From Heloderma charlesbogerti (lineage: Eukaryota > Chordata > Lepidosauria > Squamata > Helodermatidae), in assembly GCA_026122225.1 (NCBI GenBank), contig JANEZZ010002242.1:124001-188000 (forward strand): 64,000 bases of DNA, read 5' to 3'. How positions within the stretch are numbered: position 1 is the stretch's first letter; each line of letters starts with the position of its first letter. Below are positions 35,301 to 49,300 of this stretch, one piece after another. The translations under genes and the position numbers were made by a program. Under the pieces are notes generated by a model. That model saw only the letters and a program-made list of their open reading frames with translations, had not been told where the DNA came from and made no database searches.

Positions 35301-38300
35301 TGGATCTCCTTAGTTGGATAGGAGCATTTGCCTGTAGAAAAACACAATGTACACTTTGCATTCCTATTCAGGAATTTATGTGCAGGCAAGAAGTAACTGG
35401 TTACTTCGGTGGCCACTTTCATATTGCCAAAAAAGAGAAAATGCTTCACCAAAAAGAGAACAAAAGATATGGATTTGCATACATTTGCTATGCTAATTGA
35501 ATCAGCCTCAGCCCCACCTCTGAATTGCAATATTAGCATGGACTACAATGCAGGGCTGCTGTAAGCTTTTCTCTCTCAGCACAGCCCCCCAAAATGTAAT
35601 AGGGGTATAACAGTGAACTACATGGCAGGGTTCTTGCATTCTCCCTTCAGCTTAATCTACAATGTGGGAATAAAAGCAGTGGATAACATTGCAAGGTTGT
35701 TGTAAGCTACTCTCTCAGCTTAAACCCAAACTGCAATAGGGGGACTAATACATCTGGATAACACTGGAGGGTTGTTGTAAACCAGTCAGAGCATGATCTG
35801 CACTATTCAGTGAGAATTAAACTGTAGGGCTGCCTTAAATCACTCTCTCCAAGCCACAGCCCCTTCCAACTGTAATATGGGAACCATGAACTGCATTTGC
35901 TTTGGAATTTGCATTAGCATGACTATTGTTTTATACATTCCACAAGAACCAAGTTAGAAACAGCAAGATCCTTTCTCTGGGTTGTTTCTTTTTTTGGGGG
36001 GGTAGGGGGTGGAATGTGGGAAGGTGCCCCGTCCCAGCCATATTAAAGTTGTGGATTTCTCCTTTGATTTCTATGGGTAGCTCTCACTTCAAATACTGGG
36101 GACATCTAGAATAACTTCTCAGTGTGAACAAGGAGGCAACCTATCCAGACAATGAGATGGTTTTCTCTACTTTTTTTAAATGTCTAGGTGTCTCACCCTT
36201 CACCGTATTTTGTTCATTTATCTTGGAGAAGGAAAGAGAAGGAGAGAAACTGAGCAAAAGATAACAGAGGGAGAGATGCAGAGATATAACCATCTACCTT
36301 CCACTTTCATCCTCCTTACTCCCTATGTGCTTCTTGCCTTCTCTCCTGCCTATCTGTTGCTGTGGACACACACCCTCCTCTTCACTAGCCTCTTCCATTC
36401 CCCCCCTCCCCCTGGTTTTCTTTTCCAACTTTCTTAATATCCTCTGGCCACCGAGCTTGCTCAGTCCTCACTGGAATGTTTTTGAGGTTCCCCCACCCAC
36501 TTAGGATTCTCCCCCCCATATTTTTTTGGTACTTCTGCAAATCTTTGGATTCCCCCAAGCCTGCTTATACCTCCCACTTGCACGTGGATGCTGCCAATTT
36601 GGTTAGATAAGGGGCGGCACTTGGAGAATGAGTTCAGCATTAGTAGGAATGAGTATTAGTAGTAGTTTGTTAAGTAATTTAAGTGTATTGCACAAATGTT
36701 ATATAGATGACATATTATACTGTAATAGCTATAATCCAGCCCATGGTTAAACACTGTTAATCTTGTTGATTTCAGTGTGAGATAGTTACAGTGTGAGATA
36801 GTTAAACTATCTAATACTTAGATAGCTTGAGTATTACACTGAAATCAGTGAGACTCAAATATGTTCTACTTTGCGTGGTTTTAAGCACTTTATTATTATT
36901 GCTGAAATTTTAGAGGAGGCCTTTATTACATAGCAAATCTGATCCTGGAAAGCACTACGCTAACATCTCCCTTTTGCAGATGAAATTCTGTTCCATGCTG
37001 AGTTTTCATGCCCTTTTTGGGGGAGGGGTACATTTTACATAGGAAGGAAATCAATGCTGATAATTGTACTGCAGTGATACTTAATGTGTGCCTTTTATGT
37101 GTAACGATAAAATGATAATTGACAACAGCAAAGCAAGGCCTAGGAATGACCAAAGAAACTTCATAAAAGTGGATATGGAAATGGTTGCAAGAGTCTTATA
37201 GAACATTATGAGGCCGCCTGCTGATAATTTAATTTCCAAGAATGCAACGGTTATATGCTCTTTACTTTTACATAATGGGTAGTTTAGTGCTGAATATTAG
37301 CAAAATGGAATCCTTGTGATTGATCAGAACAATATGTGGGCTTCTTTAAGTGGTTGTCTCAGTTTGAGAAGCAAGTGTGGTTTGAGAGGATGTGCTGCAG
37401 GTTTCTTTGAAGAGCAAAACGCCCCTTATTCAGAAGAATCACTGGCTCAGCCTCTTTATGGCTGAATGAATTACCTGGCAGGCAGGCTGGAAGAGGTCAT
37501 TTTTTATCTGCTTTTGTTTATTTCTAGCACACACTAAATGTGTATTTTGAATATATCTTGAATGAACATGGTCTGTGCCTATCCCAGAAGGGCCACTGAT
37601 TTTTGAATGGTGGAAACCTCCACCTGGTGGACCCATACTTCCCCCACCCCATCTCCTCCATAGTGGCCTGCCTAAACCTCTTGGGGGTGAGAGATGGAGA
37701 GCTTACAGGAGTTCCGGAGGCACTACCAGCCTTCTACTTGCACATGCTGCTTGCCTGCTGGGATGTGGGGGCCTCTTCCCCGAGCAAGAACGATTGGTGC
37801 TGCCTCCTTAAGTGCAGGAGCAGGCTGCTGGTGCTGTAGTGCCCTGGATGTTTTCCCCTGCTCAGAGTCGCCTTGCAGTGGCAGCACATGGCAGTGCTGG
37901 GATCCACTCCCAACTCAAAGTGGTCCCACACAATGCTGCCCTGATGTTTTGGGGGAGGGGGAGAGGCAGACTGCCTGCCTTGACTCTGGGAGGGCACCAC
38001 ATGAGCGGGGGGACAATGAAGAGGGGTCGGGGGCTGGAGCCTGTGCCTGCTCCTCCTCCTCCAACACACCCTGGAGCATCTCCTCCTCTTCGCCCTCCAC
38101 CACACTGAGGACGTCAGACACCTCTGACCTAATGTCCATCAGCGGGCTCCCCTCTTCCACTACAGAAGGAGATGCTGCTCCGCCTTGGGCAAGAGTGTGA
38201 CTACTCCACCTGCCCATGCCAGCCTCTATGAACAGTGACCTCTGAGCACTGCAACTGGCCTCTGCGCTCTGCTGCCCTACTGCACTGGGACACACTATCT

Positions 38301-40260
38301 GGACTAGGGGACAGACAACTTGCCTAATGGTGCTGCTACTGACAGCAGCACCCTGCCCACCTCTGCCCCTGCCAACACCCCAAAGATGCCTCATATTGCA
38401 CTGGATTTCTTTGTCACACAGTGGAGTGTTACTGGAATAAGAAAGTAATTAATATAAATACTATGTGTGTTATGCTTGTTCAACACTGTCTTGAAATTTG
38501 GATGTGTTGGTGGAACAACAACCTAGCACGCATGCACGCGCGTGCGCACACACACACACACACAAGTGCTAAAGAAAAGCAGAACTACCTAAGCAAATGA
38601 TGGGTGTCTTTAATTTATTGTGTTATATTTCATGTTATTTTATGGAAGGCAGGGTAACTTCAAGAAATACAGGATGACAGCACAGGCAATAAGGTAAGAG
38701 CCAAGAGCAAGAGAACAATAATTAAAAAAAACACTGCTTCTTTATTTTCTGTTTTGGGAGGATTAACACAGAGAAGACACACATGGTTCACTTCAGCACA
38801 GGGCGGGGCGGAGGGAACCAAACACTACACACATAGGCTGCTATAATATGTCTTCCTTTAAGAACTTAGAAAGCAAGAAAAAACTAAATGCTTGAATATG
38901 ACTTAAAAGGGGAGGGAGGAGGAGGAACATGCCCAGAAGTCAATGTTTGCTTTTAAAAATCAAAATAAGACTGGGTTTTAAAAAATCTAAAAGTGACAAG
39001 AGTTGACAGACAAAAATGGTAAGGAAATAGAATGGAGAAAGCAGAAGTGAGGTCGACCTTAAACAACAAATGCAGCCTTTTCCGGAGTCCAATCAACATA
39101 AACAAACAAACACACACAGGAATGGCGGTGGAGGGGGGACCGCAGCAGCAACAAGCGAGGAAAAGCTATGTTAGTTTGAAAAAATATGGAAAGGAGAGAT
39201 TAATATATCTAATACAAATAACGAATGAGTTTGAGGTAGAAAGAAATAGGAAAAGGTGGCTGGAAGGGGTGCTGCAAAGACACCGTCCCAAAGGGGACAG
39301 ATGAGCAAGGAGCAAGGGAAGGATCCCACTATAACCAAGCTGCTTCCTTTTAATTTAAATATTGAGGAAAGCCTAATGGTGATCAAAAATGAAGAAATAG
39401 AAGGAACAGCTCCAAGGAATGCACATGCACACGCACACACGATCATCTACCCATACACCAGCCCTTGTCCAAAGACACACCTAGCGCAATAACCAAATGC
39501 AGCCTTTCGCTGAAGTATATATACCCCCTTCCTCCACCACTCTCTCTGATTGGAGACTGCTGGCGTTAGTTCTGTCTGAGAGTTCCTATTTGCCAAAGCA
39601 CACTTCCTCCTCCTCCTGCACTTGCCTCCCTGCCTTCCCCCACCTTCCCCCTCCCTCCCCACCATGTGAGCTTTCAGAAATTGATAAATTTTGAAGAAAG
39701 CCTGTCTGGACTGCTCAAGTATTAAGTAGAGCTCTGAATATACGAGGTAGAGGGAGGGAGGCACTTCGTCCTGGGGTGCTTCGGTACTGCTCTGACCCAC
39801 CTCGTATCATGAGGATTTTGCTCCAAATAAGCCTGCTTCGCCTCATTATTTGGGCTTTGTGATGAGGCAGTGCACAGCCCTAAATAACATGTTAGTGTAT
39901 TAAACTGCCTTGAGGATCGGTAACAGAGGACTGGCAGCCTTAACAAATGGTATCCGCGTATGCAGCACCACATAATAGCAGTTCACAGCTTAAAGACAGT
40001 AAGCATCTCTTAGCCTAATTGGCAATTAGGAATCTTCAAGTTTCAGGTTTTTTAAACAAAGTTTTTACAGGTTTATTTTTAACTGTATGGCTCACTTTAT
40101 GAGTGTTTATTTGCCACTAGAATGAAAAATGTGGATACAGTTCAAATGCAAATACTGAACAAACCAATCACCTACAGATTTATTTAAAAGGTTGCTGACC
40201 ATGATGCCTTTTGTGGGGAGGCTGATAACATAATTCTCTTCTAGGGTAGTTTTGTCCATA

Positions 40261-40310
<50 letters not shown>

Positions 40311-43300
40311 ATATCCTGCCTTTCTAATATACATGCATTACACAAGATGGAAATGGAAAAATTACAACATGTCAATTACAAATTCAAAGTATAACAACCA
40401 TATCAGCATTTGACAAGGACAGGAACAGCAAAGAGAACACAACTTTGCACTAAGACCAACTCAACCTGATAAATTAAAAGTCTTCTCAAATTAAAGAGGT
40501 TTTACAAGTCAGCAAAAGGCAATCAAAGATGGAGACACAACACATAACAGTGAGCCATACCACTGCTGCAGCCCCAGAGGAGGCCCCAGGCCCTATTACA
40601 GGGCTGTTATAACATGAAGAGAGCTTTTCAGTTAGAGAAACTAATTGACAGCTCTGTCAGCAATAACAGAAGTGTAATGGAATGACCTCCCTAGCAAGAC
40701 CCAAAGATGCCAAAAGCTGTTGGGAGTTTAAGGAAAAAGTAATAATCTCCAATTTGGGCAATCCTTTTAGAGCGTAATCCTGCGGTCCCTGGGAGAGTGT
40801 CCCAGGAGCCATGGGATACTATGGATTTCTTCTCCCCAAGCCATAGACAAAGCTACAACCTCAGAGGGAGAAAAATGCCTACTTGAATTTCACCGACCCC
40901 AGCCCCCAGCTGCTGCAGACAGCTCTGTCCAGTAATTGTTGTAAGCAATGTAAGTTGTACATTGCTGATATATATATACTTATTACCTTTCTCACTGTAA
41001 TTATGCCAACTTGGTAATTAGGGTCAGTGGTAATATCAAAGGCATCCAGTCCATCTCCATCGACAAAGCTGTATTTCATTTCGGCATTAATGCCTTCATC
41101 CAAGTCTTTAGCAAGAACACGGCCCACAGTAGAGCTGATTGGAGCAGACTCCAGTACGGTCATCTGATAATGTTCTGGAAAAAAGACATTAATTATGGAA
41201 GAAAAAGAAATGAGTGCAAACAACAAATAAAAAAATGAATAATACAGCAAAGGTTAAACACTTTAAAGCCCCATGTTGATTTTAATGGGAAAATTAAATC
41301 AATACGCCCGAACAGTGCTTAAATTTAGCTGGATGGTGCCTTAAATATATAAATAAATTAAAAGTCTTACAGAAATGAAATGCACTGGCCACTGTCAGGA
41401 AGTCCATAGGGAATTAGATCTGAAAGTTCCTTATGTTGGGCTGAGAAAGCACACAGTCATCTCCAGAGGAGAAAGCCCAAACAAATTTAAATTTCCCTTG
41501 CTGAGATTCGATAAGCATTTCAGCATATCGGGGGCATATTTAAATGGTTCTCATCAAAGCATCCATGCTTCCTGTGGCAACTTGAACTGAGAGCAAAACT
41601 GATGCATAACTGATTTGTTCTAATGGCAGGCCTGGGGAAAGATGAATCTACAGTGTTAAAAGCCCCCCTTGACTCTTATGAATACACTGTAGTTTGAATT
41701 GATTCCTTTTGCTACCATCTCTTGTTATACAATTTTTTAACTCAAGAGCTGCACTATTTATTGTCTTCAGACACTGACAATGATATGATTTATTACTATA
41801 GGAACTTGGACTAGAAAACAGCAGGGGGAAATGGCCAAGTAGAATTATTTTACTGAAAAGAAAACAAAGTTGGGACAGATGAGCGATGTTATTTTAAAAT
41901 GTAGATGAGCGATGCTATTTTTAAATGTAGGGGATTTAGGCTTGGAGCTGGTTCCCACTGGAAATCACATAACTTCCCATGAGAACCACATAAGTATTTC
42001 TCCTCTCACCATCAGCTCTGCTACATCACTGAAACAGGTATGAGTACCAAAACTGACAAAGTGGGCTTAGTTCTCAAAAACTGATGCTACAGGAAGAGAG
42101 CAATCCTAAAATGGTGGGATGATTCTGTGGTGGAGCAAATATCATATCTCAAGCCCTGCTGGCCTGCTCCAGCCAGGGCAGGAAGTGGGGTATGACTCTT
42201 TCTATTTTTCCATTTCTGTTTCCTCTCCATTGGCCCCCTCCTTGACTGCAATGGGAGGGAATTAACTACATCAGCTCCAGGGCTGGCATAGTTTGGGGGC
42301 CTGTTTGGGAGTGTATTGGGGAATGAGAAAGCTTTGGGTTCTGTGAATCCAGTCTTCCCCGACACCCCCCCCCAATGCCCCGTTTCAGCCCCCACCACTG
42401 GCAGGATACTGATGGAACTTTCTGCCACTACATGGCAGGGGTGGGGAAACGGGACCTTCAGAGGAGGACATGTTGTAAGCTCCTTGGTGTAGGGATTTGT
42501 CTTGTTACACAGACTGATGGTAATATATTATAAATAATAACTAATATATACAAATGTTTATTGTGCAAGTATTTTGTCACTTCTTTTTACTTGGGTAATA
42601 TTCCAGATATCTGCATATTACGGCCAATACTTACTGTGAGGAGAGCTGGGTAGGGAAATAATAGTGCACCAGGTGAGGTCTGTCCCGGAATTGAGAAATC
42701 TCAGTTGGGGCACCCCAGAATTCTGAGCCATAGTGGACACTTACTCTGTGGAAATCTGGGTGGATTGTCATTGACATCAGAGAGAGTGATATTAACTGTA
42801 GTTGTTCCGGCTAATCCTCCCAGCTGTCCACCCATATCTTTGGCCTGGATAATCACTTCATAATATTCTTTTGCTTCTCTATCCATGTTCATTAGTGCCG
42901 TCCTAATTAAGCCTATGAAAATGGCAGGGTAAAACAAAGAAACAAAAAGACATTTCACTGATAATAAAAATTATTAGTGTAATAATACCAGACTAGATAA
43001 TAAATGTACTAACATTTGTTTGAAAAGACTTCCTTTTCAAAATGAAAAAAACAACAAGATTTCTTGGCAACCTCCAAGAAAGGTCTGCCCCTTTACAGAA
43101 TAAAGACAGGCTGTGCTCTCAGATCATCATGGCTTAGATGTCAGTGCTGACCTCCATTGATGTCATTCTTGATTCATTGAAGAAATTGCTGTGAAGGATG
43201 CACTCAAGAGTTAGTGAAAGAAGAAGTTGGCCCCAGTTCTTTCTTTTGCTTTTTAAGAGATGCTAGTAGGAAAGAGTTCATTCTTCGCTCATATATTTTT

Positions 43301-46300
43301 GTCATAAATTTGGATCAGGGGTGGGGGGGACAATTTTAGGCTGAGCAAGAACAGGTGTCTATTTTTTTTTTTTTTTGGAGGCTGTTCTAGTTCTGTAATA
43401 GGGAATGCAAAAGAAAAAACTAGAAACGTTTCCTTCTAACATTGAGCAGTAGCTACTATTTCTGACATTTTATGGGAGCAATCCTATGTCCCCTAAACAG
43501 CATCTGGGGAGCATAGGATTTTTCAGATTCCTGGCTTCATGCCTGAAGACAGGGCTCTGAGCTCGAAACCAGGAAACCACACTCCCCACCCCTCCTCCTC
43601 TTCCTCGTAGCCAGCGCAGACAGAACTCTGTGGCTGCCTCTCTGTGCTTGGTAAATGGAACATGGAGATGGAGGAAAGAAAGCATTTCTTGGGGCAGGGA
43701 GGGGAAGAGACCAGGGTGGCTGGCTTATGCCTTGTTCTATCACTGCCCCAGCTTACTTCCCTCCCCATCCCTGAAACCTCCGCTAGACAGGCAAAATTGC
43801 CCATCTAGCTAAAATGCAGCACATCTGCATAGGATACTTGTAAGTCTCCGCGTCTGGGGGCTTATGAGCACCCAGGATGCAACCGATAGGACTGAGCCCT
43901 AAGTTATCTCACACTGCAATATCTAAAAAGTGGCAACAAGGTTTTGATAATATGTAAATATATTTAAAATTAACAGTGAATTAATCAATTAATTTGTTAA
44001 AAGGCAAATTGTTCAATCAGCAAGAATAATTTAACTGGTGGGCACTGGGCAGTTCCAGTAATTACTCTTTTGTAATCATGTTAACACTACGCATGTATCT
44101 GTGATGCTGTGCTCTTGACATAAAAAGTGTATATTTGTTGTTGCAAGCACATTACAGAGCATGATTGCTAGATCCATGAAAAGGAGCAACTGGAGGCGCA
44201 AGCTGTTACGCAATTAAACCAGTTGTACGCAGAATGCGAAACATTCATTCAGGTCTTTATTGTACTGCTTCAAGAGATGCCTGTGCTTTTCAACATGAAA
44301 CATGATGTGCAATGGAGGGAGCAATCCTATGTCCCCTTGACAGCGTCTGGGGAACATAAGATTTTTCTGTTTCCTGACTCCGAGCTCAGAGACAGGGCTG
44401 CGAGCTTAGAGCCAGGAAACTGCGCTCCCTGCTGACTCCCCCTCCTCCTTGTAGCCAACGTGGAGAGAACCACACTGGCTGCTTCTCCACACTCATAAAA
44501 TGGAGTGCAGAAATGGGGAGAAGGTGGTGTTCCTGGGGGAGGGAAGGGGAGGAGACTGGGGTGGCATTCTTACAAACTTTCCTATGGCTTCCCCAGCCTC
44601 CTTCCTTCTCCCTGCCCAAAGCCTCCGCTAGATGGGCAAAATTGCCCACCCATCTAAAATGCAGAGAGGCAGGCGTGAGGTGCCTCCCTCTCTGTATAGG
44701 ATACTCAGAAGCCTCCGAGTTCAGGGGTTTATGAGTACCTGGGGCACAACCCATAGGATTGCGCTCTAAGCCAATTGCAATTAACATATACATAAGAACA
44801 TAAGAAAAGCCATGCTGGAAAGGCCTATCTAGTCCAGCATTCTGTTCACACAGTGGCCAACCAGATGCCTGTGGGAAACCATTTGAAGGAGATGAATGCA
44901 ATAACACCCTCCCACTTGTCTTCCCCAGCAGCTAGCATACAGAAGCACACTGCCTCCGATACTGGAGGTAATAGATATCCAGCATGACATTTCATGCACA
45001 ACAGTGATTGGATGTGCACTACAAAAACTGCATAGCCACTCTTGTGGATATGTGAAGATGGAAAAAATCATAGAAATGGAGACAGGGTTCCCTCATCCCT
45101 GTTAATATCCAGGGTCAGTGAAATCAATTTTCCTTTCTGAGAGCTTTACTGAAACAGAACATGAGGTGGCAGCAAGGTTTTTCTGATCAAGCTTGTCAAG
45201 AGCTTCCAAGTACAATTACTACCTTTGCTGAATACTATTGCTCATTGTTGTAGAAGTGTAGACTCCTAGGTCTAAACCTGTCTGGACTTCCAGGTAATAT
45301 TTTATTATCTCACTTTTTGCCTCATGCTCCAAGGACCCTGGTGGAATAGATGATCTGTTTACTTTTGTTCTCAGCTTAGTTTCCAACCACCTTCATTCTC
45401 TTTCTACCCCGTTCCCTCTCTGGGTTTTCATAAACCTTCCACTATGTCCAGCAAAACTAAGAAACAAAGAATATAAAACATAAAGTGTTGTTTTAATTTT
45501 TTTTTTACACAAAATCTGTGGATGTGACAAAACAGCTGTTAAATGTTATCATGCAAGCCACAATAATCTCAGATAAAGGAAAGAATTCAAAAAGCAACTC
45601 GCACGTAGAGCAACCTTCCTACTTACAATCTTTGTAGTTTTTGTGTCCTCAGGTAAACTGTTGTGCACTTTCAACTTTCAATGAATTAAAGCAAATGTCT
45701 ATGGACTTTACATCTTCATTGAATTGGCTTGGTGTTTGATGCTGATGATGTGTGTGATCCATCATTCCTCCAAGACGCCTTAACCTCACACCAGCCACAT
45801 GAGGCAGCTTAGCCTACAGTGAGTAGCAGGCCACCCTGGCAGCTTCATGGCTGTGTAGGATATGAACCTGGATTCCCCCTGTAAAAACTCAATACTCAGT
45901 AGCCACCAAACTACACTAGATCATTTTGTTATCTGCTCTTTAATATCAAATATATCTGCTATTCACTTGTTGGAAATAAAAATAACTTGAACACATGTTT
46001 GTGCTATAATTTGTAGTTGAAAACTAGGTGCAACCCTTCATATGAGTGAAAGACTGCTATGAATTGGTGGACCCCATATTAAACCCATATCTGGGTTTAA
46101 CCCATGATATGGAACTGAGATTGTGCCGGTACATGTAGCAGCCCCACTTTGCACTGATTTGGACTCAATTCGCTTTGCTTCACATTCGGATCCGAAGTGA
46201 GATTTGGATTTGACTTTTCCCATTGACTTGCATTGGAAAACATTAATGGCCATAACATTTTCAGTTTTCATGATAAATACATGAAATGTGGGGACCTAGG

Positions 46301-49300
46301 AGCCCCCTTGGAGCGGATCCCACCTCCCAAATTTCAGATAGCTTGGCCCAGTAGTTTTTGTGTTAGGTACAGGTGAAATTAGAGTTTTTCAACAAAAACT
46401 CTCAAAACAAAGAGCTATAACTTTTTACTGTTTCCACAGAAGTGCATGAAATTTGGCAACCTGTCAGCCCTCATTGAGGGGATTCTACCTGCCAAATTCC
46501 AGACAGTCTGGCCCAGTAGTTTTTGTGCTAGGCACAGATAAAATGTGCTGTTCTCAGAAACTCAAACCAAAGGGCATAAAGGGCAGAGAAGTTAGGTGTT
46601 GAAGCAGTGATTAGGAGGAGGTCACTATCCCTAATTGCTGCTATAGGTTTCTTTGAAGTACAAAACAACCCCTTTCCCCTAGTACTGCTTTCCTATTCAG
46701 AATCACAGTTGATGACCTCAGGCTATCTTTGACTGAATTGCCTGGAAAAACAGTGGCTGGTAGGCGGGAAGCAAACACAGCCACCCTGTCAGGCAGGCAC
46801 ATTGACTTGAATGGAGAGCAATGACAGTTGTCTCCTGGACTGACAGAGGCACTCTACTGCCCTACACCAGGACACACTATCCAGACTGGGGGCGACCCAG
46901 CTTGGCTACCAGTGCTGCTGGTACCACCAGCACCTTGCCCACCTCTGCCCCTGCCAAGGCCCTTTAGTTGCCTCATATTGGGCTTGCTTTGCCACACAGT
47001 GTAGTATAAAATTTAAATAATATATGTTAATGTGTGTGGTGCTTTCCTCACTGTTTTTTGACATGTGGACTGTTTAGTGCTTTGCCACACACTGTTTGCT
47101 TGTCCACAACATAAGCAAGCACACACACATACACATGAGCAAAAGAAAAGCAAATACTGAACTACCTACAAGCAAAGCGTGGGGGGAGGACTATCCATAA
47201 TCCTAACAGAAGAGAAACGGGGTTTTAATTTTGTTTTTAGGGAAAAGAGATAAAAAAGTAGAAAGGAAAGGAATACACAAATTGAGAAGGGCGGGGTTGG
47301 GTGTGGGTGGAGGGTAGCCAAGAACAAGGAAAGATTATATATATACACTAGATAGAAAGTAAGGGAAAACTAATGGTTGAGAATTGAGAAGGGTGGGGGT
47401 GGGGAAGCTAAAGAACAAGGTAAGGCTAGGAAAACTAAAGTACTTTTAATTTTTTTAAAATTTTTAAATAAACAATCAAGAAAAGAATGAAAGGTAAAAC
47501 CTATTAGAGAAGGTGGGGTGACAAAGAACCAGGCAAGGAAAGGAGGATACTCAAACTAAGTACTTTTTAAATTTTTGGTTTTTAAAAGAAAGAATCTACA
47601 AAAGAAAGGGAATAGTTGAATTGGGAAGGAAGAAGAAAAACAAAGCTGCAGTATAACCCCCCATACACATACACAGATACCTAGCCAACTTTCTCTAACA
47701 AGTAAACCACCACCTCCAACTCTAACCAGTGCTCTGTCTCACACAATGAAATGAAAGCAGGCTGATCTCTCCAATATATGCAGTATTCCCCCCTCCTCCT
47801 CCACCTCTGTTACGGATTGGAGACTGCTGCGTTAAGTTCAGCTCTCATTTGGCAACTAGAGTTACCATTTGCCAAGGCTCACCATTTTCCCCTCCCTCCT
47901 CCCCCTCCTCCCTCCGTTCTCCTTCTTGCACCCTCCCTGATCTTGCACAAGTTGATACATTGAGAGACAGACTGTCTGGGAATGGCTTCAGTAGCTCCAA
48001 ATCTCCAAGGCACCTTGGTGATGAGCCGTTTTGCTTTGGGGAGCCTTGGTGCTGTTCTGATCCATTTCAGATCACACCAAGGCACCTCTGAAGCAGCTGG
48101 CTTCGCTTTGGTATTTGGAATTTGGTCCGAAGCGGTGCACAGCCCTGATTTTTTTTAACCTTCATTTTACTTATGCGTTTGCTTTCCTGGAGTGAGGTGC
48201 AATGTCCACTGAAGTTAGTAGTTCCTTTCATTCCACTGCACCAGCCTACAATTGTTGCTGGAGTAGACACACTGTTTCTCATTCATGTTTTTAATGGTGC
48301 TTTATTGAAAAACAATGGGATGCACAGGCATTGATGACTCGGATATTTGAAGATGAATCCTAAGATGAATCCTGAATGAAAGCAAATGGAAAATGTCACA
48401 TTCTTGGCGGATTTTTCTCTTGAGTGAAATTACCTGTTCTGGAGTCCACAGAGAAATATGGCTGTCCTTGGAGAATGCTGTAGACTACCCTGGCACTGTT
48501 CCCATAGGTAGGATCATCAGCATCTGTTGCTGTCACTTGGATAACAGAGGTGCCTGAGAAAAACAGTGCAGAACCTTGTTAGATTTGTAGCTGTGGAGAG
48601 AGGACACGGATCTAATGAGGTTCAGTGAATTATAAATGCTCCGCTGCACAGAACCTTTGCTTAGGAGCCTATCTCTTTCTGATGTTTGAGGGATCAACAC
48701 ATACAACTCATTAGCACTAATGGGAGTGTCAGACACAAATCCATCAGAAATCAGTGGGACAGTAAATGACCTGTACAGAAACAACATTTGTTTGCATTCT
48801 TTTAAGCATCACATGGTGTTCATTTGCCACCTTCTTTCTATCCTGTATGTCTTGCAGCTTTAAAATACATTTTAAAAATCCACTCAGTATTTTGCTAATG
48901 GGAAAAAAGAAGAAATTGCTGGGATAGGCCACTGAAAATTATATGTTGCAGAAGAAAGGAGAACTGAAGGACAGATTGTGATGGGGAAGAAAAAGGTATG
49001 TGAACAAAATCCTCTTAACTCTCCCCCACCCCTACCCCGTCAAATATCAGTGAAACATACCTTCAGGAATGTAAACACAAAACCATGAATATAGTAGGTT
49101 CCAAATTACAGCTGGTGGATAAATTGCACTTATTCCAAGCTATTGCTACTCATTTTGTCATCCTCAGAATGTGAAAAAATGTAAGAGTTACCATGCAATT
49201 CTATGCACATCTACTCAGAAGTAAGATCCATTGAGATCAATGGGACTTTCTCCCACATAAGTGTGCATAGGATTGTAGCCTTAGTCTTTGAAAAACCTTG

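Larger units (their letters stand above)
37385..39882 (-). mobile_element. hAT transposon remnant with BED zinc finger (copy A)
   Basis: The right (5') end is TGCACAGCCCTA, that is TAGGGCTGTGCA on the minus strand, a hAT-type terminus. A minus-strand reading frame from 38394 starts [15 protein letters not shown], runs through an acidic stretch ([20 protein letters not shown]) and, after a frame change, into a BED finger. The transposase catalytic core is missing. The left end was not fixed. It shares sequence with copy B at 46090-48147. Confidence 0.7.
34746..40986 (-). other. CDH20 intron, 6.2 kb
   Basis: It ends with a ~60-nt almost pure C/T tract before the acceptor. It contains a tandem CORE-like repeat (35545-35900), a BED-finger hAT remnant (37385-39882), a (CA)n array and a LINE tail. 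36000-37380 shows pyrimidine-rich sequence but no gene. Confidence 0.9.
42913..48433 (-). other. CDH20 intron, 5.5 kb
   Basis: Bounded by GTAATTT and TTTCATAG. It is largely transposon-derived: two ~430-bp MITEs, an interspersed repeat at 44789-44960, a SINE-like segment and hAT copy B. Confidence 0.9.

Noticed and set aside
37694..38200. 168-codon plus-strand protein
   Set aside because: It is the antisense shadow of the BED-finger hAT remnant, rich in Ser/Pro/Cys from simple sequence.
44386..44907. 173-codon minus-strand protein
   Set aside because: It lies across a MITE that is repeated at 43474-43900 and 31743-32169, where the frame is not conserved.
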